A DNA stretch of 64,000 nt, from positions 1-64,000 of the forward strand of contig JAETOE010000011.1 in the NCBI GenBank assembly GCA_021771815.1, written 5' to 3'. Positions 51,903-61,306 of the stretch are shown here, in pieces; positions within the stretch are counted from its first letter, which is position 1; every line of letters starts with the position of its first letter. The translations under genes and the position numbers were made by a program. Below the pieces are notes generated by a model. That model was not told the origin of the DNA. It did no database searches and saw only the letters and a list, made by a program, of their open reading frames with translations. The DNA is from Roseburia hominis. Lineage in GTDB: Bacteria > Bacillota > Clostridia > Lachnospirales > Lachnospiraceae.

Positions 51903-51951
51903 ACAGAAATGCGCTCCCTTCATATAATAGAGTGAAGGGAGCGTAATTTTT
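51903..51951 (+). promoter_or_regulatory. SigK-type promoter inside a terminator hairpin before dpaA
   Basis: CGCTCCCTTCA (51912-51922) and TGAAGGGAGCG (51933-51943) form an 11-base stem followed by TAATTTTT, a terminator for the GH53 transcript. AC at 51903-51904, 16 bases, CATATAATA at 51921-51929 match the SigK consensus exactly, with the -10 in the loop. Transcripts starting near 51936 would lack the left arm and leave the ribosome site AGGGAG (51937-51942) free, while read-through from GH53 would bury it. Confidence 0.65.
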
Positions 51952-52794
51952 ATGAACAGACAGACAATACTTCTTATAAGTGATATGCGTCAGGTGTATC
52001 TGGCGGAAATACTGACCAAAAAAGGAATCAATGTACGCTGCCTGGATATCAGAAACAGTGAGACTGTCAAGGAGCAGCTCGGAAAGCTCAAAGGCTTTCT
52101 GGCAGAGGCGGACAGATTGATACTTCCGATTCCAGTATCCAAGGTTCCGGAACAGGGGATCCTGAATGATATATTAAATAAAAGTCTGACAAATGACACG
52201 CTTGTGCTCGGCGGATGTTTCTCACCGGAGCAGGTGGAGCTTTTGGAAAGGCGCGACATCCGTTATCTCGACTTTATGAAAGATGAGATCGTGACGGAGG
52301 AAAATGCGGTGGCGACCGCTGAGGGTGTTATTGCAGAGCTGGTAAATCACAGCCCGTACAACATTGACGAGGCGAAAATTATTGTGACGGGTTACGGCTG
52401 CTGCGGAAAAGCGATCGCAGAGCGTCTGCGGGCGCTCGGAGCGCGTGTGACCGTGCTCGCAAGGCGGAGAGAAGTGCGCAAGGAAGCGAAAAAAGCGGGA
52501 TTTTATGCGGCAGATTTTGCATTCGGACCGGAGGAGGCAATGGGGGCGGCAATGGTTGTGAACACTGTGCCGGCGCCGGTCATCACGAGAGCGATCATCC
52601 GCGAACTGCCGCGTGACGCCTATATCCTTGACATTGCGTCGTATCCGGGCGGGACGGATTTTGCCTGTGCGAAAGAATGTGGAATCCGGGCGGATCTGGC
52701 GCTTAGCCTGCCCGGAAAATATGCACCGAAGGAGAGCGCCTACATTCTGGATCGGGCGATTGAGAGATTTGCGCCAAAGGAGGATGAGGCGTAA
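51952..52794 (+). CDS. dpaA: Dipicolinate synthase subunit A
   Basis: A 280-residue NAD(P)-binding oxidoreductase subunit. The Rossmann motif is VTGYGCCGKAIAERLRALGA (about 144-163). With DpaB it oxidises a dihydrodipicolinate-pathway intermediate to dipicolinic acid in the mother cell; dipicolinate loads the spore core with calcium. It overlaps dpaB by one base (TAATG). A SigK-type promoter precedes it. The gene order dpaA-dpaB is the standard one. Confidence 0.94.
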   Translation: MNRQTILLISDMRQVYLAEILTKKGINVRCLDIRNSETVKEQLGKLKGFLAEADRLILPIPVSKVPEQGILNDILNKSLTNDTLVLGGCFSPEQVELLERRDIRYLDFMKDEIVTEENAVATAEGVIAELVNHSPYNIDEAKIIVTGYGCCGKAIAERLRALGARVTVLARRREVRKEAKKAGFYAADFAFGPEEAMGAAMVVNTVPAPVITRAIIRELPRDAYILDIASYPGGTDFACAKECGIRADLALSLPGKYAPKESAYILDRAIERFAPKEDEA

Positions 52795-53381
52795 TGGATT
52801 TTTCAAATTATAATATCGGGCTCGGAATCACCGGGTCATTTTGTACCTTCGCGAAGACGAGAAAAGAGATACAGCGGTTATGCGATATGGGAGCCAATGT
52901 TGTGCCGGTCTTTTCGTTCAATGCACAGACCTGCGATACGCGGTTCGGAAGTGCCAAGGAATATGTGGACGGCATATGTGACATTACGGGAAATGAGGGT
53001 ATCCGCACAATCTGTGCGGCGGAGCCGATCGGACCGAACAATTTTCTGGATATCATGGTAATTGCGCCGTGCACCGGTAATACGGCGGCAAAGCTCTGCA
53101 ACGGCATCACCGACACGCCGGTTCTGATGGCGACCAAGGCGCATATGAGGAACGGCAAGCCGCTTGTGATTGCAATTTCTACAAATGACGCGCTCGGCGC
53201 AAGCTTTAAGAACATCGGGATGCTTATGAATATGAAGAATATTTACTTTGTTCCGTTCGGGCAGGATAACTGTAAGAGTAAGCCGAATTCCATGATTGCG
53301 AAGATGGAGCTTCTGCCGGACACGATCGAAGCGGCGCTTGCGGGAAAGCAGTTACAGCCGATTCTGCAGACGCCAGTCTGA
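52794..53381 (+). CDS. dpaB: Dipicolinate synthase subunit B
   Basis: A 195-residue flavoprotein-like subunit (SpoVFB type). GITGSFCTFAKT near residue 12 and IAPCTGNTAAKLCNGITDTPV near 85 are the flavin-binding and conserved family motifs. It acts with DpaA to make dipicolinic acid. Coupled to dpaA and followed by a strong terminator, so the two-gene operon is closed. Confidence 0.95.
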   Translation: MDFSNYNIGLGITGSFCTFAKTRKEIQRLCDMGANVVPVFSFNAQTCDTRFGSAKEYVDGICDITGNEGIRTICAAEPIGPNNFLDIMVIAPCTGNTAAKLCNGITDTPVLMATKAHMRNGKPLVIAISTNDALGASFKNIGMLMNMKNIYFVPFGQDNCKSKPNSMIAKMELLPDTIEAALAGKQLQPILQTPV

Positions 53382-53417
53382 AGATAGGAATTATAAAAAA
53401 GAAATTGTATGAAAAAA

Positions 53418-53455
53418 GAGAGATTTCTCCGGGCAGCGGGAAATCTCTCCTTTTC
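53418..53455 (+). terminator. Terminator after dpaB
   Basis: GAGAGATTTC (53418-53427) pairs with GAAATCTCTC (53440-53449), ten base pairs, then CTTTTCC. Read on the other strand the run of A before it gives a T run as well, so it may also end the minus-strand gene at 53456. Confidence 0.85.
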
Positions 53456-53833
53456 CTAATTTATATTAATTACATACAATGGAACAATAACAATAATAAT
53501 GCTAAATAATAAAGTCGCTATTTTTAATATGTTATTCTTTTTCCAAAGAATAGAATACATTACAAACAGCAATATCGTGCTTATTGTAAAATAGAATATC
53601 CACATTAAACCCCATTTAACAATAGCTATTATAGATTCGTAATAAAATTCAGTAACTATTGTACATACAATCAATATCCAGAAAAAAGGTATGCACATAA
53701 TAAACTCATAACCTGCAAATGCAAATACTTTTTTTCTGATACTTGCATTTCGCATAGAAAAAGCAAATACCATAGACAGTATACACAATAAAAATGTTCT
53801 ATAATAATCTGAAAAAATTATTTCCGTAATCAT
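53456..53833 (-). CDS. Small four-helix membrane protein
   Basis: A 125-residue protein with four hydrophobic segments (about 10-28, 37-60, 70-92 and 100-122) and few charged residues. No family is recognised. The ATG at 53833 has AAAGGAGACA upstream; a start seven codons earlier would include the ribosome site in the gene. The base composition is clearly AT-richer than dpaAB, like its neighbour at 53896, which suggests acquisition. It lies 62 bases downstream of that gene. Confidence 0.65.
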   Translation of the reverse strand: MITEIIFSDYYRTFLLCILSMVFAFSMRNASIRKKVFAFAGYEFIMCIPFFWILIVCTIVTEFYYESIIAIVKWGLMWIFYFTISTILLFVMYSILWKKNNILKIATLLFSIIIVIVPLYVININ

Positions 53834-53895
53834 ACTTTTGTCTCCTTTTACCATTACTGGTATCGGCTTTCGGCTGCTACGCTTGGCGGCAACCC

Positions 53896-54621
53896 CTATT
53901 CTTTTTGTTGCAAATAAGTATAAACATTTTCGATGGTTCTGTCTTTTTCCACTATATTTTCTTCCACGTCTTCTATCATATCCATCGCAACATAAAATTC
54001 ATTTTCTCCTGCTAAATATATTGTAACACCGGGACGTGGAACCATACCTGTTGGACCTGCTCCTGAATAATAATATGTTATGATAATAATGTCCTCTTTT
54101 TTATCATCATTTATATCACGAAAACCAACTGCACCAACACTAGCATATATTCCTATATACCCCCTGGAACTATTATTTTCAAACCGATAGGGAAATTTAT
54201 ATAATATCTGGTCATCTCTGATTAAATAAAACGAAGCAACTTTCCAATCTCTAAGCTCATACGGCGACGGATCGCAAGATACAAATGTGACCTCGCCCCA
54301 GTCATCTAAGTAAACATCAAATGATTGTTCCGGTATCTTATATTTTTCTATTTTTTCTATGGAATCACTTTCATCCGAATTTTCTTCTTCCTCATTTGTT
54401 TGTATAATTTCTTCATCTTCTGATTCGTTTGCATATGATTCCTGCAACGCTGTTCCTTTTGTTTCACCTTCACTACTTGTTTCTGTCGTCTCGCCGATTT
54501 CATTTCCTGTTTCACAACATCCTGTCAAGCAAAACGTATAAATTAGAATCACAGCTCCGATCATTAAAACTGCTACTACACCCTTTTTTGTCTTCTTAAA
54601 GGTTGCCAGATTCTTAAACAT
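53896..54621 (-). CDS. Hypothetical lipoprotein
   Basis: A 241-residue protein with an N-terminal basic stretch and hydrophobic signal (GVVAVLMIGAVILIYTFCLTGCC) ending in an LTGC lipobox around residue 32. An acidic, low-complexity linker of Glu, Ser and Thr (about 35-85) is followed by a 150-residue domain containing FRDINDDKKEDIIIITYYYSG, similar to the FG-GAP/VCBS-like calcium motif DxNxDxxxD. The function is unknown. The start at 54621 gives a normal lipoprotein; a longer reading to 54750 would begin inside an inverted repeat. AT-rich like its neighbour. Confidence 0.65.
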   Translation of the reverse strand: MFKNLATFKKTKKGVVAVLMIGAVILIYTFCLTGCCETGNEIGETTETSSEGETKGTALQESYANESEDEEIIQTNEEEENSDESDSIEKIEKYKIPEQSFDVYLDDWGEVTFVSCDPSPYELRDWKVASFYLIRDDQILYKFPYRFENNSSRGYIGIYASVGAVGFRDINDDKKEDIIIITYYYSGAGPTGMVPRPGVTIYLAGENEFYVAMDMIEDVEENIVEKDRTIENVYTYLQQKE

Positions 54622-54718
54622 GTCCTTCGTATCCCCTTCCCCTGTAATAATCAAACTTGCCGCCGGGCTCATATCTATTAGTTTCAGAATTTTATTAAGA
54701 AAAGTGTAAAGTAAACAT

Positions 54719-54761
54719 GGGCTGTCATTTTGATTATAAAATGTAATCAAAGTGACAGCCC
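54719..54761. repeat. 43-base near-perfect hairpin repeat
   Basis: GGGCTGTCA (54719-54727) pairs with TGACAGCCC (54753-54761) and the pairing continues with TTTTGATTA against TAATCAAAG around a seven-base loop, so about 18 bases pair in all. It stands upstream of the lipoprotein gene. No T run follows. It may be a terminator-like element, an operator or a palindromic repeat. Confidence 0.75.
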
Positions 54762-54810
54762 TGTTGATCCAATGGCAAGATATAGAATAGAGTTCCTTTT
54801 TTATGCAATC

Positions 54811-55071
54811 TTATGCCTGCTTTGACAACTCAAGCGCTTCGCGGCAGGCTCTCGCGAGCTGATCGCCGCAGGAGGTCGGGCGTCCGTTGCAGGAGATGCC
54901 GCCGATCTTCTCCTCCACCTGCTCGACGGTGAGCCCTTCCACGAGCTTTGGAATCGCCTGCAGATTGCCGTTGCAGCCTCCGGTGAACTTTACGTTGTGA
55001 ACGATGTTACCCTCAAGCTCCAGCTCGATCTTCGTGGAGCAGGTTCCTTTTGTCTTGTATGTATACGTCAT
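54811..55071 (-). CDS. TSCPD-domain protein (TIGR03905 type)
   Basis: An 86-residue protein whose whole length is a TSCPD domain: YKTKGTCSTKIELELEGN, FTGGCNGNL and SCNGRPTSCGDQLA. The same domain is found at the C terminus of ribonucleotide reductases. The three cysteine-containing motifs suggest metal binding. The ATG at 55071 has AAGGAGG upstream; the frame remains open to 55170 but without a ribosome site. Role unknown. Confidence 0.88.
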   Translation of the reverse strand: MTYTYKTKGTCSTKIELELEGNIVHNVKFTGGCNGNLQAIPKLVEGLTVEQVEEKIGGISCNGRPTSCGDQLARACREALELSKQA

Positions 55072-55308
55072 GACAATCCTCCTTGTTTTCCGAAGGAAAA
55101 TGCATGCCCTGCGGCGGGCAGTGATTTCCTTTCCTGATTCGATAATATATGCTGCCTGTCGGCGTTTCAATACTTATGAGTATATACAGGGAAAGGAAAC
55201 TATGCAAGAGGAAAATTCCATGAAATTGTGCAAAATACGGGTTTATTGTTCGGATCAGATTGAGGTTGTCGATGGGGAGAAGCCCCAGGCAAGACCGGGG
55301 CGCAGAGC

Positions 55309-55860
55309 TTAAATATTCAGATTGCCGAAATTGATTGATAAATCCGGGTATATGCCGGCATTCACGGTATCGGCAAAGGTATATTCATTCATATCTTCAT
55401 GTTCCAGATCATATACAAGAATACGTTTCTTCTCAGGGTCTACGATCCAGTATTCCCGCACGCCGGCAGTGCGGTACTTAAATAGCTTTATACTGTAGTC
55501 CATCCGCCTGCTTCCGGGAGACACTACTTCGATGATCCAATCGGGAGCGCCGGAGCATCCCTTGTCTGTGAGCTTGGCTTTATCGCAGATAACGCTTATA
55601 TCCGGCTCGACATAGTTTTTATCATCCTTGTTCAAAAATACGGCAAAGGGGGCAATATACGGCTCACAGGAACCACCCTTTGATTTGATGTAGTTGTTGA
55701 TGATGGTAAAAAGCTCCCCGGAAATAAGTTGGTGCTTACGGCCAGGTGGTGCCATGTAGTAGATTTGTCCGTCAATTAGCTCAGCACGTTCTCCGTCCGG
55801 CAGGGCGTAGATATCATCGGTTGTATAGATTCTTTCCTGTGGCAATGGCATGGTAATCAC
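55309..55860 (-). CDS. Uma2-family PD-(D/E)XK endonuclease
   Basis: A 183-residue Uma2 (DUF820) protein. YVEPDISVICD (about 82-92) and DWIIEVVSPGSRRMDY (about 106-121) contain the Asp and Glu of the nuclease motif, and REYWIVDPEKKRILVY is the usual late strand. Such proteins are common, often in many copies, in cyanobacteria and some Firmicutes, and their role is poorly known. The active residues look intact. It is a single gene with an AGGAG site. Confidence 0.88.
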   Translation of the reverse strand: MITMPLPQERIYTTDDIYALPDGERAELIDGQIYYMAPPGRKHQLISGELFTIINNYIKSKGGSCEPYIAPFAVFLNKDDKNYVEPDISVICDKAKLTDKGCSGAPDWIIEVVSPGSRRMDYSIKLFKYRTAGVREYWIVDPEKKRILVYDLEHEDMNEYTFADTVNAGIYPDLSINFGNLNI

Positions 55861-55986
55861 TCCTTTCGCCGAAACAGATTCTGCTGTTTCGTATCAACGT
55901 ATTTTTCTTTGGATATATCTTAGCACAGATTATCTGAAAAGTAAGCAGTTAATAAAAAATTTACATTTCATTTACGCTTGTTTTTA

Positions 55987-56015
55987 TTGTGATGGCTCTG
56001 GAAAAGTGTTACAAT
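55987..56015 (+). promoter_or_regulatory. Promoter of secA
   Basis: TTGTGA (55987-55992) and TACAAT (56010-56015) are 17 bases apart. Transcription would start near 56022. The leader of about 90 bases contains a GGAC...TCCC/GGGA..GGTCC hairpin (56031-56054) and a repeated CTGCAG. Confidence 0.6.
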
Positions 56016-56113
56016 AACAATATTGTGCAGGACTGTCCCCTTTTGGGAGGTCCATAACGAAACGGGGCTGCAGGAGGATATTTCCCGTCTGCAGACCGGG
56101 GATAGGAGTTTTT

Positions 56114-58684
56114 ATGAGTGCAATTACAAAGATTTTCGGAACCCACAGCGAGCGTGAATTAAAGAGGATCACCCCGATTGTTGACAAGGTGGAGTCTTAC
56201 CGTGACGCGATGGCGGCGCTTTCCGATGAAGAATTAAAGAACAAAACGAAGGAATTCAAGGAGAGGCTGGATGGCGGGGAGACACTTGACGATCTGCTGC
56301 CGGAGGCTTATGCGACGGTGCGTGAGGCGGCGAAGCGTGTGCTTGGCATGGAGCATTACCGCGTGCAGATCATCGGCGGAGTCATCCTGCATCAGGGACG
56401 TATCGCGGAGATGAAGACCGGCGAAGGTAAGACGCTCGTTTCCACACTCCCGGCATACTTAAACGCGTTGGAAGGCAAGGGCGTGTGTATCGTAACGGTC
56501 AACGATTATCTGGCGAAGCGTGATGCTGAGTGGATGGGAAAGGTACATGAGTTTCTGGGGCTTAAGGTCGGCGTAGTCTTAAATTCCATGACGAACGACG
56601 AGCGCCGCGAGGCTTATAGCTGCGATATTACTTATGTGACGAACAACGAACTCGGCTTCGATTATCTGAGAGATAACATGGTCATTTATAAGGAGCAGCT
56701 CGTACAGCGCGGACTGCACTACGCTATCATCGACGAGGTGGACTCTGTATTGATCGACGAGGCGAGAACACCGCTCATCATTTCCGGTCAGAGCGGCAAG
56801 TCCACAAGGCTTTATGAGGCATGCGATATTCTGGCGCGTCAGATGAAGCGCGGTGAGGATGTGCCGGAGTATTCCAAGATGGACGCTATCATGGGAATCG
56901 AGCAGGAGGAGACGGGAGACTTTGTCGTTAACGAGAAGGATAAAGTGGTCAGTCTCACGCAGGAAGGTGTAAAGAGGGTCGAGCAGTTCTTTAAGATCGA
57001 TAATCTTGCGGATGCGGAGAATCTTGAGATTCAGCACAATATTATCCTGGCGCTGCGCGCCCACAATCTGATGTTCCGCGATCAGGATTATGTTGTAAAG
57101 GACGATCAGGTCATGATCGTTGATGAGTTCACCGGACGTATCATGCCGGGACGCCGTTACTCGGACGGTCTGCATCAGGCGATCGAGGCGAAGGAGCATG
57201 TAAAGGTAAAGCGCGAGAGCAAGACACTTGCGACGATCACATTCCAGAACTTCTTCAATAAGTTCGAGAAGAAAGCGGGTATGACGGGTACGGCGCTGAC
57301 CGAGGAGAAGGAGTTCCGCGATATTTACGGCATGGATGTCGTCGAGATTCCGACGAACCGTCCGATTGCGCGTATCGATCATCACGATGTGGTGTATAAG
57401 ACGAAGAAGGAGAAATATAAGGCAGTTGTCGATGAGGTCATTGAATCGCACAAGAAGGGACAGCCTGTTCTGGTCGGTACGATCAATATTGATACATCCG
57501 AACTGATCAGCGGTATGCTAAAACGCGAGGGCATCCAGCATACTGTCTTGAATGCGAAGTTCCATGAGATGGAGGCGGAAATTGTAGCGGGTGCGGGAGC
57601 GCACGGCGCAGTGACGATTGCGACCAACATGGCGGGACGTGGTACGGATATTAAGCTGGACGACGAAGCGAAGGCGGCAGGCGGTCTTAAGATCATCGGT
57701 ACGGAACGTCATGAGTCCAGACGTATTGATAACCAGTTACGCGGACGTTCCGGTCGTCAGGGAGATCCGGGTGAATCCCAGTTCTTTATCTCCCTGGAGG
57801 ACGATCTGATGCGTCTGTTCGGTTCTGAAAAGCTGATGGACGTATTTAACGCGCTCGGTGTGCCGGAGGGCGAGCAGATTCAGCATAAGATGCTGACTTC
57901 GGCAATCGAGAAGGCACAGCAGAAGATTGAGGGTAACAACTTCGGTATCCGTAAGAATCTTCTTGAGTACGATCAGGTCATGAACGACCAGAGAGAGATT
58001 ATATACAAAGAGCGCCGCCGTGTACTCGATGGTGAGAGTATGCGCGATGCGATTTTCAAGATGATTACCGACCGCGTGGAGGGCAGTGTGGACACCTGCA
58101 TTTCCGCGGATATTCCGAAGGACGAGTGGGATATAAATGAACTGAACCAGCTTTTGATTTCGCTTATTCCGATGCAGCCTGTGACGCAGGAGGACGTGGA
58201 TTCCGTCAAGAGTAATAAGGAACTCAAGCACCTGTTAAAGGAGCGTGCGGTCAAGCTCTATGAGGCAAAGGAGACGGAGTTCCCGGAGCCGGAGCAGTTC
58301 CGCGAATTGGAGCGTGTGGTTCTCTTAAAGGTCATCGACCGCAAGTGGATGGATCACATTGACGATATGGATCAGCTTCGTCAGGGTATTGGCTTACAGT
58401 CCTACGGACAGCGCAATCCGCTGGTGGAATATAAGATGGCGGGCTTTGACATGTTCGACGATATGACTGCGAGCATTCAGGAGGATACGATCCGCCTGCT
58501 CTACCATGTCAAGATCGAACAGAAAGTAGAGCGTGAGCAGGTGGCGAAGGTGACCGGAACGAATAAGGACGAGTCAGCTGCGAATGCACCGAAGAAGCGT
58601 GCGGCGGCGAAGATTTATCCAAATTCCCCGTGCCCGTGCGGTTCCGGTAAGAAATATAAGCAGTGCTGCGGAAGGAATGCGTAA
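56114..58684 (+). CDS. secA: Preprotein translocase ATPase SecA
   Basis: An 856-residue motor protein that drives preproteins through SecYEG. Walker A is MKTGEGKT at about 100-107, the DEAD-like [15 protein letters not shown] near 205, and the second ATPase half includes [12 protein letters not shown] and [11 protein letters not shown]. The C-terminal SEC-C zinc motif [13 protein letters not shown] is present and binds SecB or ribosomes. Length is typical of Firmicutes. The start has an AGGAG site. It is a single gene closed by a terminator. Confidence 0.98.
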   Translation: MSAITKIFGTHSERELKRITPIVDKVESYRDAMAALSDEELKNKTKEFKERLDGGETLDDLLPEAYATVREAAKRVLGMEHYRVQIIGGVILHQGRIAEMKTGEGKTLVSTLPAYLNALEGKGVCIVTVNDYLAKRDAEWMGKVHEFLGLKVGVVLNSMTNDERREAYSCDITYVTNNELGFDYLRDNMVIYKEQLVQRGLHYAIIDEVDSVLIDEARTPLIISGQSGKSTRLYEACDILARQMKRGEDVPEYSKMDAIMGIEQEETGDFVVNEKDKVVSLTQEGVKRVEQFFKIDNLADAENLEIQHNIILALRAHNLMFRDQDYVVKDDQVMIVDEFTGRIMPGRRYSDGLHQAIEAKEHVKVKRESKTLATITFQNFFNKFEKKAGMTGTALTEEKEFRDIYGMDVVEIPTNRPIARIDHHDVVYKTKKEKYKAVVDEVIESHKKGQPVLVGTINIDTSELISGMLKREGIQHTVLNAKFHEMEAEIVAGAGAHGAVTIATNMAGRGTDIKLDDEAKAAGGLKIIGTERHESRRIDNQLRGRSGRQGDPGESQFFISLEDDLMRLFGSEKLMDVFNALGVPEGEQIQHKMLTSAIEKAQQKIEGNNFGIRKNLLEYDQVMNDQREIIYKERRRVLDGESMRDAIFKMITDRVEGSVDTCISADIPKDEWDINELNQLLISLIPMQPVTQEDVDSVKSNKELKHLLKERAVKLYEAKETEFPEPEQFRELERVVLLKVIDRKWMDHIDDMDQLRQGIGLQSYGQRNPLVEYKMAGFDMFDDMTASIQEDTIRLLYHVKIEQKVEREQVAKVTGTNKDESAANAPKKRAAAKIYPNSPCPCGSGKKYKQCCGRNA

Positions 58685-58707
58685 GAACATTTCCTGCTTG
58701 GCGAGGG

Positions 58708-58755
58708 AAACTGCCTTTTGGCATACGGTTTTTGCCGATGTGCCAAGGGGCAGTT
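58708..58755 (+). terminator. Terminator after secA
   Basis: AACTGCC (58709-58715) plus TTGGCA pair with TGCCAA plus GGGCAGTT (58740-58754), followed by five T residues. The loop is about 17 bases long. Confidence 0.7.
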
Positions 58756-58844
58756 TTTGTATATGATAAATAAAAAGGCTGCGATTCCGTATTTTGAAGT
58801 TATGGGAATATGGCAAATAAAATCAGAAATTAGTACTTTCGTCA

Positions 58845-58873
58845 TTGAAACGCTTACTTTGATGTGATATGAT
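58845..58873 (+). promoter_or_regulatory. Promoter of fprA
   Basis: TTGAAA at 58845-58850 and TATGAT at 58868-58873 are 17 bases apart, giving a start near 58880 and a leader of about 40 bases. Confidence 0.65.
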
Positions 58874-58918
58874 TTTGCAGGAAAAAGATTTTATTTCATA
58901 GAGAAGGAGACGGAACAT

Positions 58919-60118
58919 ATGTATAACGTGAGAAATGTAACCGATGATATCGTATGGGTCGGCGCAAGCGACAGAAGACTCGCGCTGTTTGAAAATATTT
59001 TCCCGATTCCGCGCGGCGTGTCCTATAATTCCTATGTGTTGTTGGACGAGAAGACAGTGCTGCTTGACACAGTAGACGCGGGAGTGGCGGGACAGTTCTT
59101 TGAAAATCTGGAGCATGTATTGGGCGGACGGAAGCTGGATTATCTGGTGGTGAACCACATGGAGCCGGATCACTGCGCGATGATCGGCGATATTGTGCGC
59201 AGATATCCCGAGGTGCAGGTGGTCGGCAACGCGAAGACATTTACAATGATGAAGCAGTTTTTCGGAACGGATTTCGCGGAACGTGCGGTGACAGTAAAAG
59301 AGGGGGACACGCTCTCGAGCGGAAAGCACACGCTTCATTTCGTGATGGCGCCGATGGTGCACTGGCCGGAGGCTATGGTGACTTATGATGAGATGGACAA
59401 GGTTCTTTTTTCGGCGGACGGATTCGGAACTTTCGGTGCGTTAAACGGCAACATTTTCGCGGACGAAGTAGACTTTGACCGCGACTGGCTGGACGATGCG
59501 AGACGCTATTACACGAACATTGTCGGCAAGTACGGCGCATCGGTGCAGGCGCTGCTTAAGAAGGCGGCAGGGCTCGATATCGCAGTAATCTGCCCGCTGC
59601 ACGGTCCGGTATGGAGAGAGAATCTCGATTACATTCTGGAGAAATATCAGAAGTGGAGTACTTATGAGTCGGAGGATCAGGCGGTTGTCATTATGTATGC
59701 TTCGATGTACGGAAATACGGCGTCGGCAGCGGATGCGCTTGCCGGAAGGCTTGCGGCGAAGGGTGTGAAGAAGATCGCGGTCTACGATGTTTCCAACACG
59801 CATGTCTCCGAGCTGATCAGCGAAATTTTCCGCGCGAGCCATCTGGTATTTGCGGCGCCGACCTACAACGCGGGCATTTATCCGGTGATGGATAATCTGC
59901 TTTCCGATATGAAGGCACTGGCGGTCCAGAAGAAGACCGTAGCCCTGATGGAGAACGGCACATGGGCAGCTATGACAGCGAAGCAGATGCGTGAGAAGCT
60001 TTCTGAGCTTAAGGATATGACGATCCTCGATGCGCAGGTAACGGTCAAGTCGTCGATGGCGGCAGACCAGGCGGATGAGCTGGAAGCGTTTGCGGATGCG
60101 ATTGTGGAGAGTATGTAA
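58919..60118 (+). CDS. fprA: FprA-type diiron flavoprotein
   Basis: A 399-residue A-type flavoprotein that reduces oxygen or nitric oxide to protect anaerobes. The N-terminal metallo-beta-lactamase fold (1-245) has the diiron ligands His80, Glu82, Asp84 and His85 (HMEPDH), then HWPEAM and GPVW. The C-terminal flavodoxin domain (about 255-399) binds FMN (MYASMYGNTASAADAL). No rubredoxin domain is fused. The start has GAAGGAGAC upstream. Confidence 0.95.
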   Translation: MYNVRNVTDDIVWVGASDRRLALFENIFPIPRGVSYNSYVLLDEKTVLLDTVDAGVAGQFFENLEHVLGGRKLDYLVVNHMEPDHCAMIGDIVRRYPEVQVVGNAKTFTMMKQFFGTDFAERAVTVKEGDTLSSGKHTLHFVMAPMVHWPEAMVTYDEMDKVLFSADGFGTFGALNGNIFADEVDFDRDWLDDARRYYTNIVGKYGASVQALLKKAAGLDIAVICPLHGPVWRENLDYILEKYQKWSTYESEDQAVVIMYASMYGNTASAADALAGRLAAKGVKKIAVYDVSNTHVSELISEIFRASHLVFAAPTYNAGIYPVMDNLLSDMKALAVQKKTVALMENGTWAAMTAKQMREKLSELKDMTILDAQVTVKSSMAADQADELEAFADAIVESM

Positions 60119-60146
60119 GAGAATAAAATGCATTTATTTCGGAAAG

Positions 60147-60188
60147 AGTATAGAAGTGTAATTTGCCTCTATACTTTTTCTTTTTTTG
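60147..60188 (+). terminator. Terminator after fprA
   Basis: AGTATAGA (60147-60154) pairs with TCTATACT (60168-60175) over a 13-base loop and is followed by TTTTCTTTTTTT. Confidence 0.85.
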
Positions 60189-60236
60189 CCGGTTAGAATT
60201 TGTAATAAAGAGATATTGAATATTATAAACAACTGA

Positions 60237-60265
60237 TTGTTTGTGTGTAAGAAATATATTATAAT
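60237..60265 (+). promoter_or_regulatory. Promoter of the SDR gene at 60307
   Basis: TTGTTT at 60237-60242 and TATAAT at 60260-60265 are 17 bases apart. Start near 60272, about 35 bases before the gene. Confidence 0.6.
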
Positions 60266-60306
60266 TTATATAAAAACTAGGACTTTAAGGGAAAGGAGAT
60301 TTATTG

Positions 60307-61050
60307 ATGCTGAAAAACAAAGTGGCAGTAATCACCGGAGGAACACGCGGTATCGGGTATGCAACGGTAAAGAAGTTCCTGGAAAATGGAGCAAAAGTAG
60401 TATTGTTCGGTTCACGTCAGGAAACCGTAGACAAGGCACTTGCTTCTTTAAAGGGGGAGAACCCGGAATGGGAAGTGTCTGGAGCATGGCCGAATCTGAG
60501 TAAAGCCGATGAAGTTGCAAAAGAGATTGAACTGGTAAAAGAAAAGTACGGGAGAATCGACATTCTGATCAATAATGCAGGTATCTCCGACAGCACAAAG
60601 ATCGACGATTACACATCTGAGAAGTTTGCGGAGATCATGCAGTTAAATGTCAATGCAATCATGAACAGCGTGATGCCAACTGTAAAGATTATGAAAGAAC
60701 AGGGCGGCGGTGTAATTCTGAATACCAGCTCTATGGTCAGTATCTGTGGACAGCCGAGCGGAGTTGCATATCCGACCAGCAAATCAGCAGTAAACGGACT
60801 CACCTGGTCGCTGGCAAGGGAATTAGGTCCAAGCCATATCCGCGTAAATGCAGTAGCGCCTGGAATTACGAAGACCGATATGGTGGCGGCGCTTCCGGAT
60901 GAGATGATCCAGCCATTGATCAAAGCGATTCCGCTGCGTCGTGTGGGAGAAGCGGAAGATATTGCAAATGCGTTCCTGTTCCTGGCAAGTGATATGGCAA
61001 GTTATGTAACGGGCGAAATCTTGTCTGTTGATGGTGCAATGAGAACTTAA
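60307..61050 (+). CDS. SDR oxidoreductase, FabG/BaiA-like
   Basis: A 247-residue classical SDR. The NAD(P)-binding TGGTRGIG is at about 11-18, NNAGISDSTK near 90, the catalytic Ser in NTSSMVS, Tyr and Lys in YPTSKSAV, and the C-terminal SDMASYVTGEILSVDGA. It resembles 3-oxoacyl-ACP reductases and the bile-acid 3-alpha-hydroxysteroid dehydrogenase BaiA of gut clostridia, but the substrate cannot be fixed. The ATG at 60307 has AAAGGAGAT upstream; a TTG one codon earlier is possible. Single gene between a terminator on each side. Confidence 0.9.
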   Translation: MLKNKVAVITGGTRGIGYATVKKFLENGAKVVLFGSRQETVDKALASLKGENPEWEVSGAWPNLSKADEVAKEIELVKEKYGRIDILINNAGISDSTKIDDYTSEKFAEIMQLNVNAIMNSVMPTVKIMKEQGGGVILNTSSMVSICGQPSGVAYPTSKSAVNGLTWSLARELGPSHIRVNAVAPGITKTDMVAALPDEMIQPLIKAIPLRRVGEAEDIANAFLFLASDMASYVTGEILSVDGAMRT

Positions 61051-61083
61051 GTCCCAATTTTAGTTTCCGTTTTGTCGGTATAG

Positions 61084-61114
61084 CGGAGGAGGCGTTTTGC
61101 TTCCTCCGTTTTTT
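61084..61114 (+). terminator. Terminator after the SDR gene
   Basis: CGGAGGAGGC (61085-61094) pairs with GCTTCCTCCG (61099-61108) and is followed by six T residues. Confidence 0.9.
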
Positions 61115-61157
61115 ACAAGAAAAAGCGAACATCTGTTTGCAAATATAAATATATATG

Positions 61158-61181
61158 GTATAATGTCGTCAGACATTATAC
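61158..61181. promoter_or_regulatory. 24-base palindrome over a -10 box
   Basis: GTATAATGTC (61158-61167), GTCA, GACATTATAC (61172-61181). The left arm contains TATAAT, so a bound repressor would block transcription of the following nuclease/ATPase genes. The shape is typical of TetR-type or phage-repressor operators; no such regulator is encoded next to it. Confidence 0.6.
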
Positions 61182-61306
61182 GCGCCGAAGTGCGCATCGG
61201 TCGTCCACGGCGAATGCCATGGGCGGTAATGGGAATTGAACATGCAGAAAATGTGCAAGATGGTAGATGGGAGATTTTTTGGAGAGTTAGAAAGGAAGTG
61301 ATGAAA

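Noticed and set aside
54622-54750. Upstream start for the lipoprotein at 53896-54621
   Set aside because: It would begin inside an inverted repeat, lacks a ribosome site and would put 43 residues before the signal peptide.
55220-55312. 30-codon plus-strand frame with an AGAGGA site (MKLCKIRVYCSDQIEVVDG...)
   Set aside because: Overlaps the 3' end of the Uma2 gene, has no recognised motif and no promoter; not enough to call a gene.
61097-61306. Longer N terminus for the YhcG nuclease
   Set aside because: The extra 70 codons cover the operator palindrome and promoter region and have no ribosome site.
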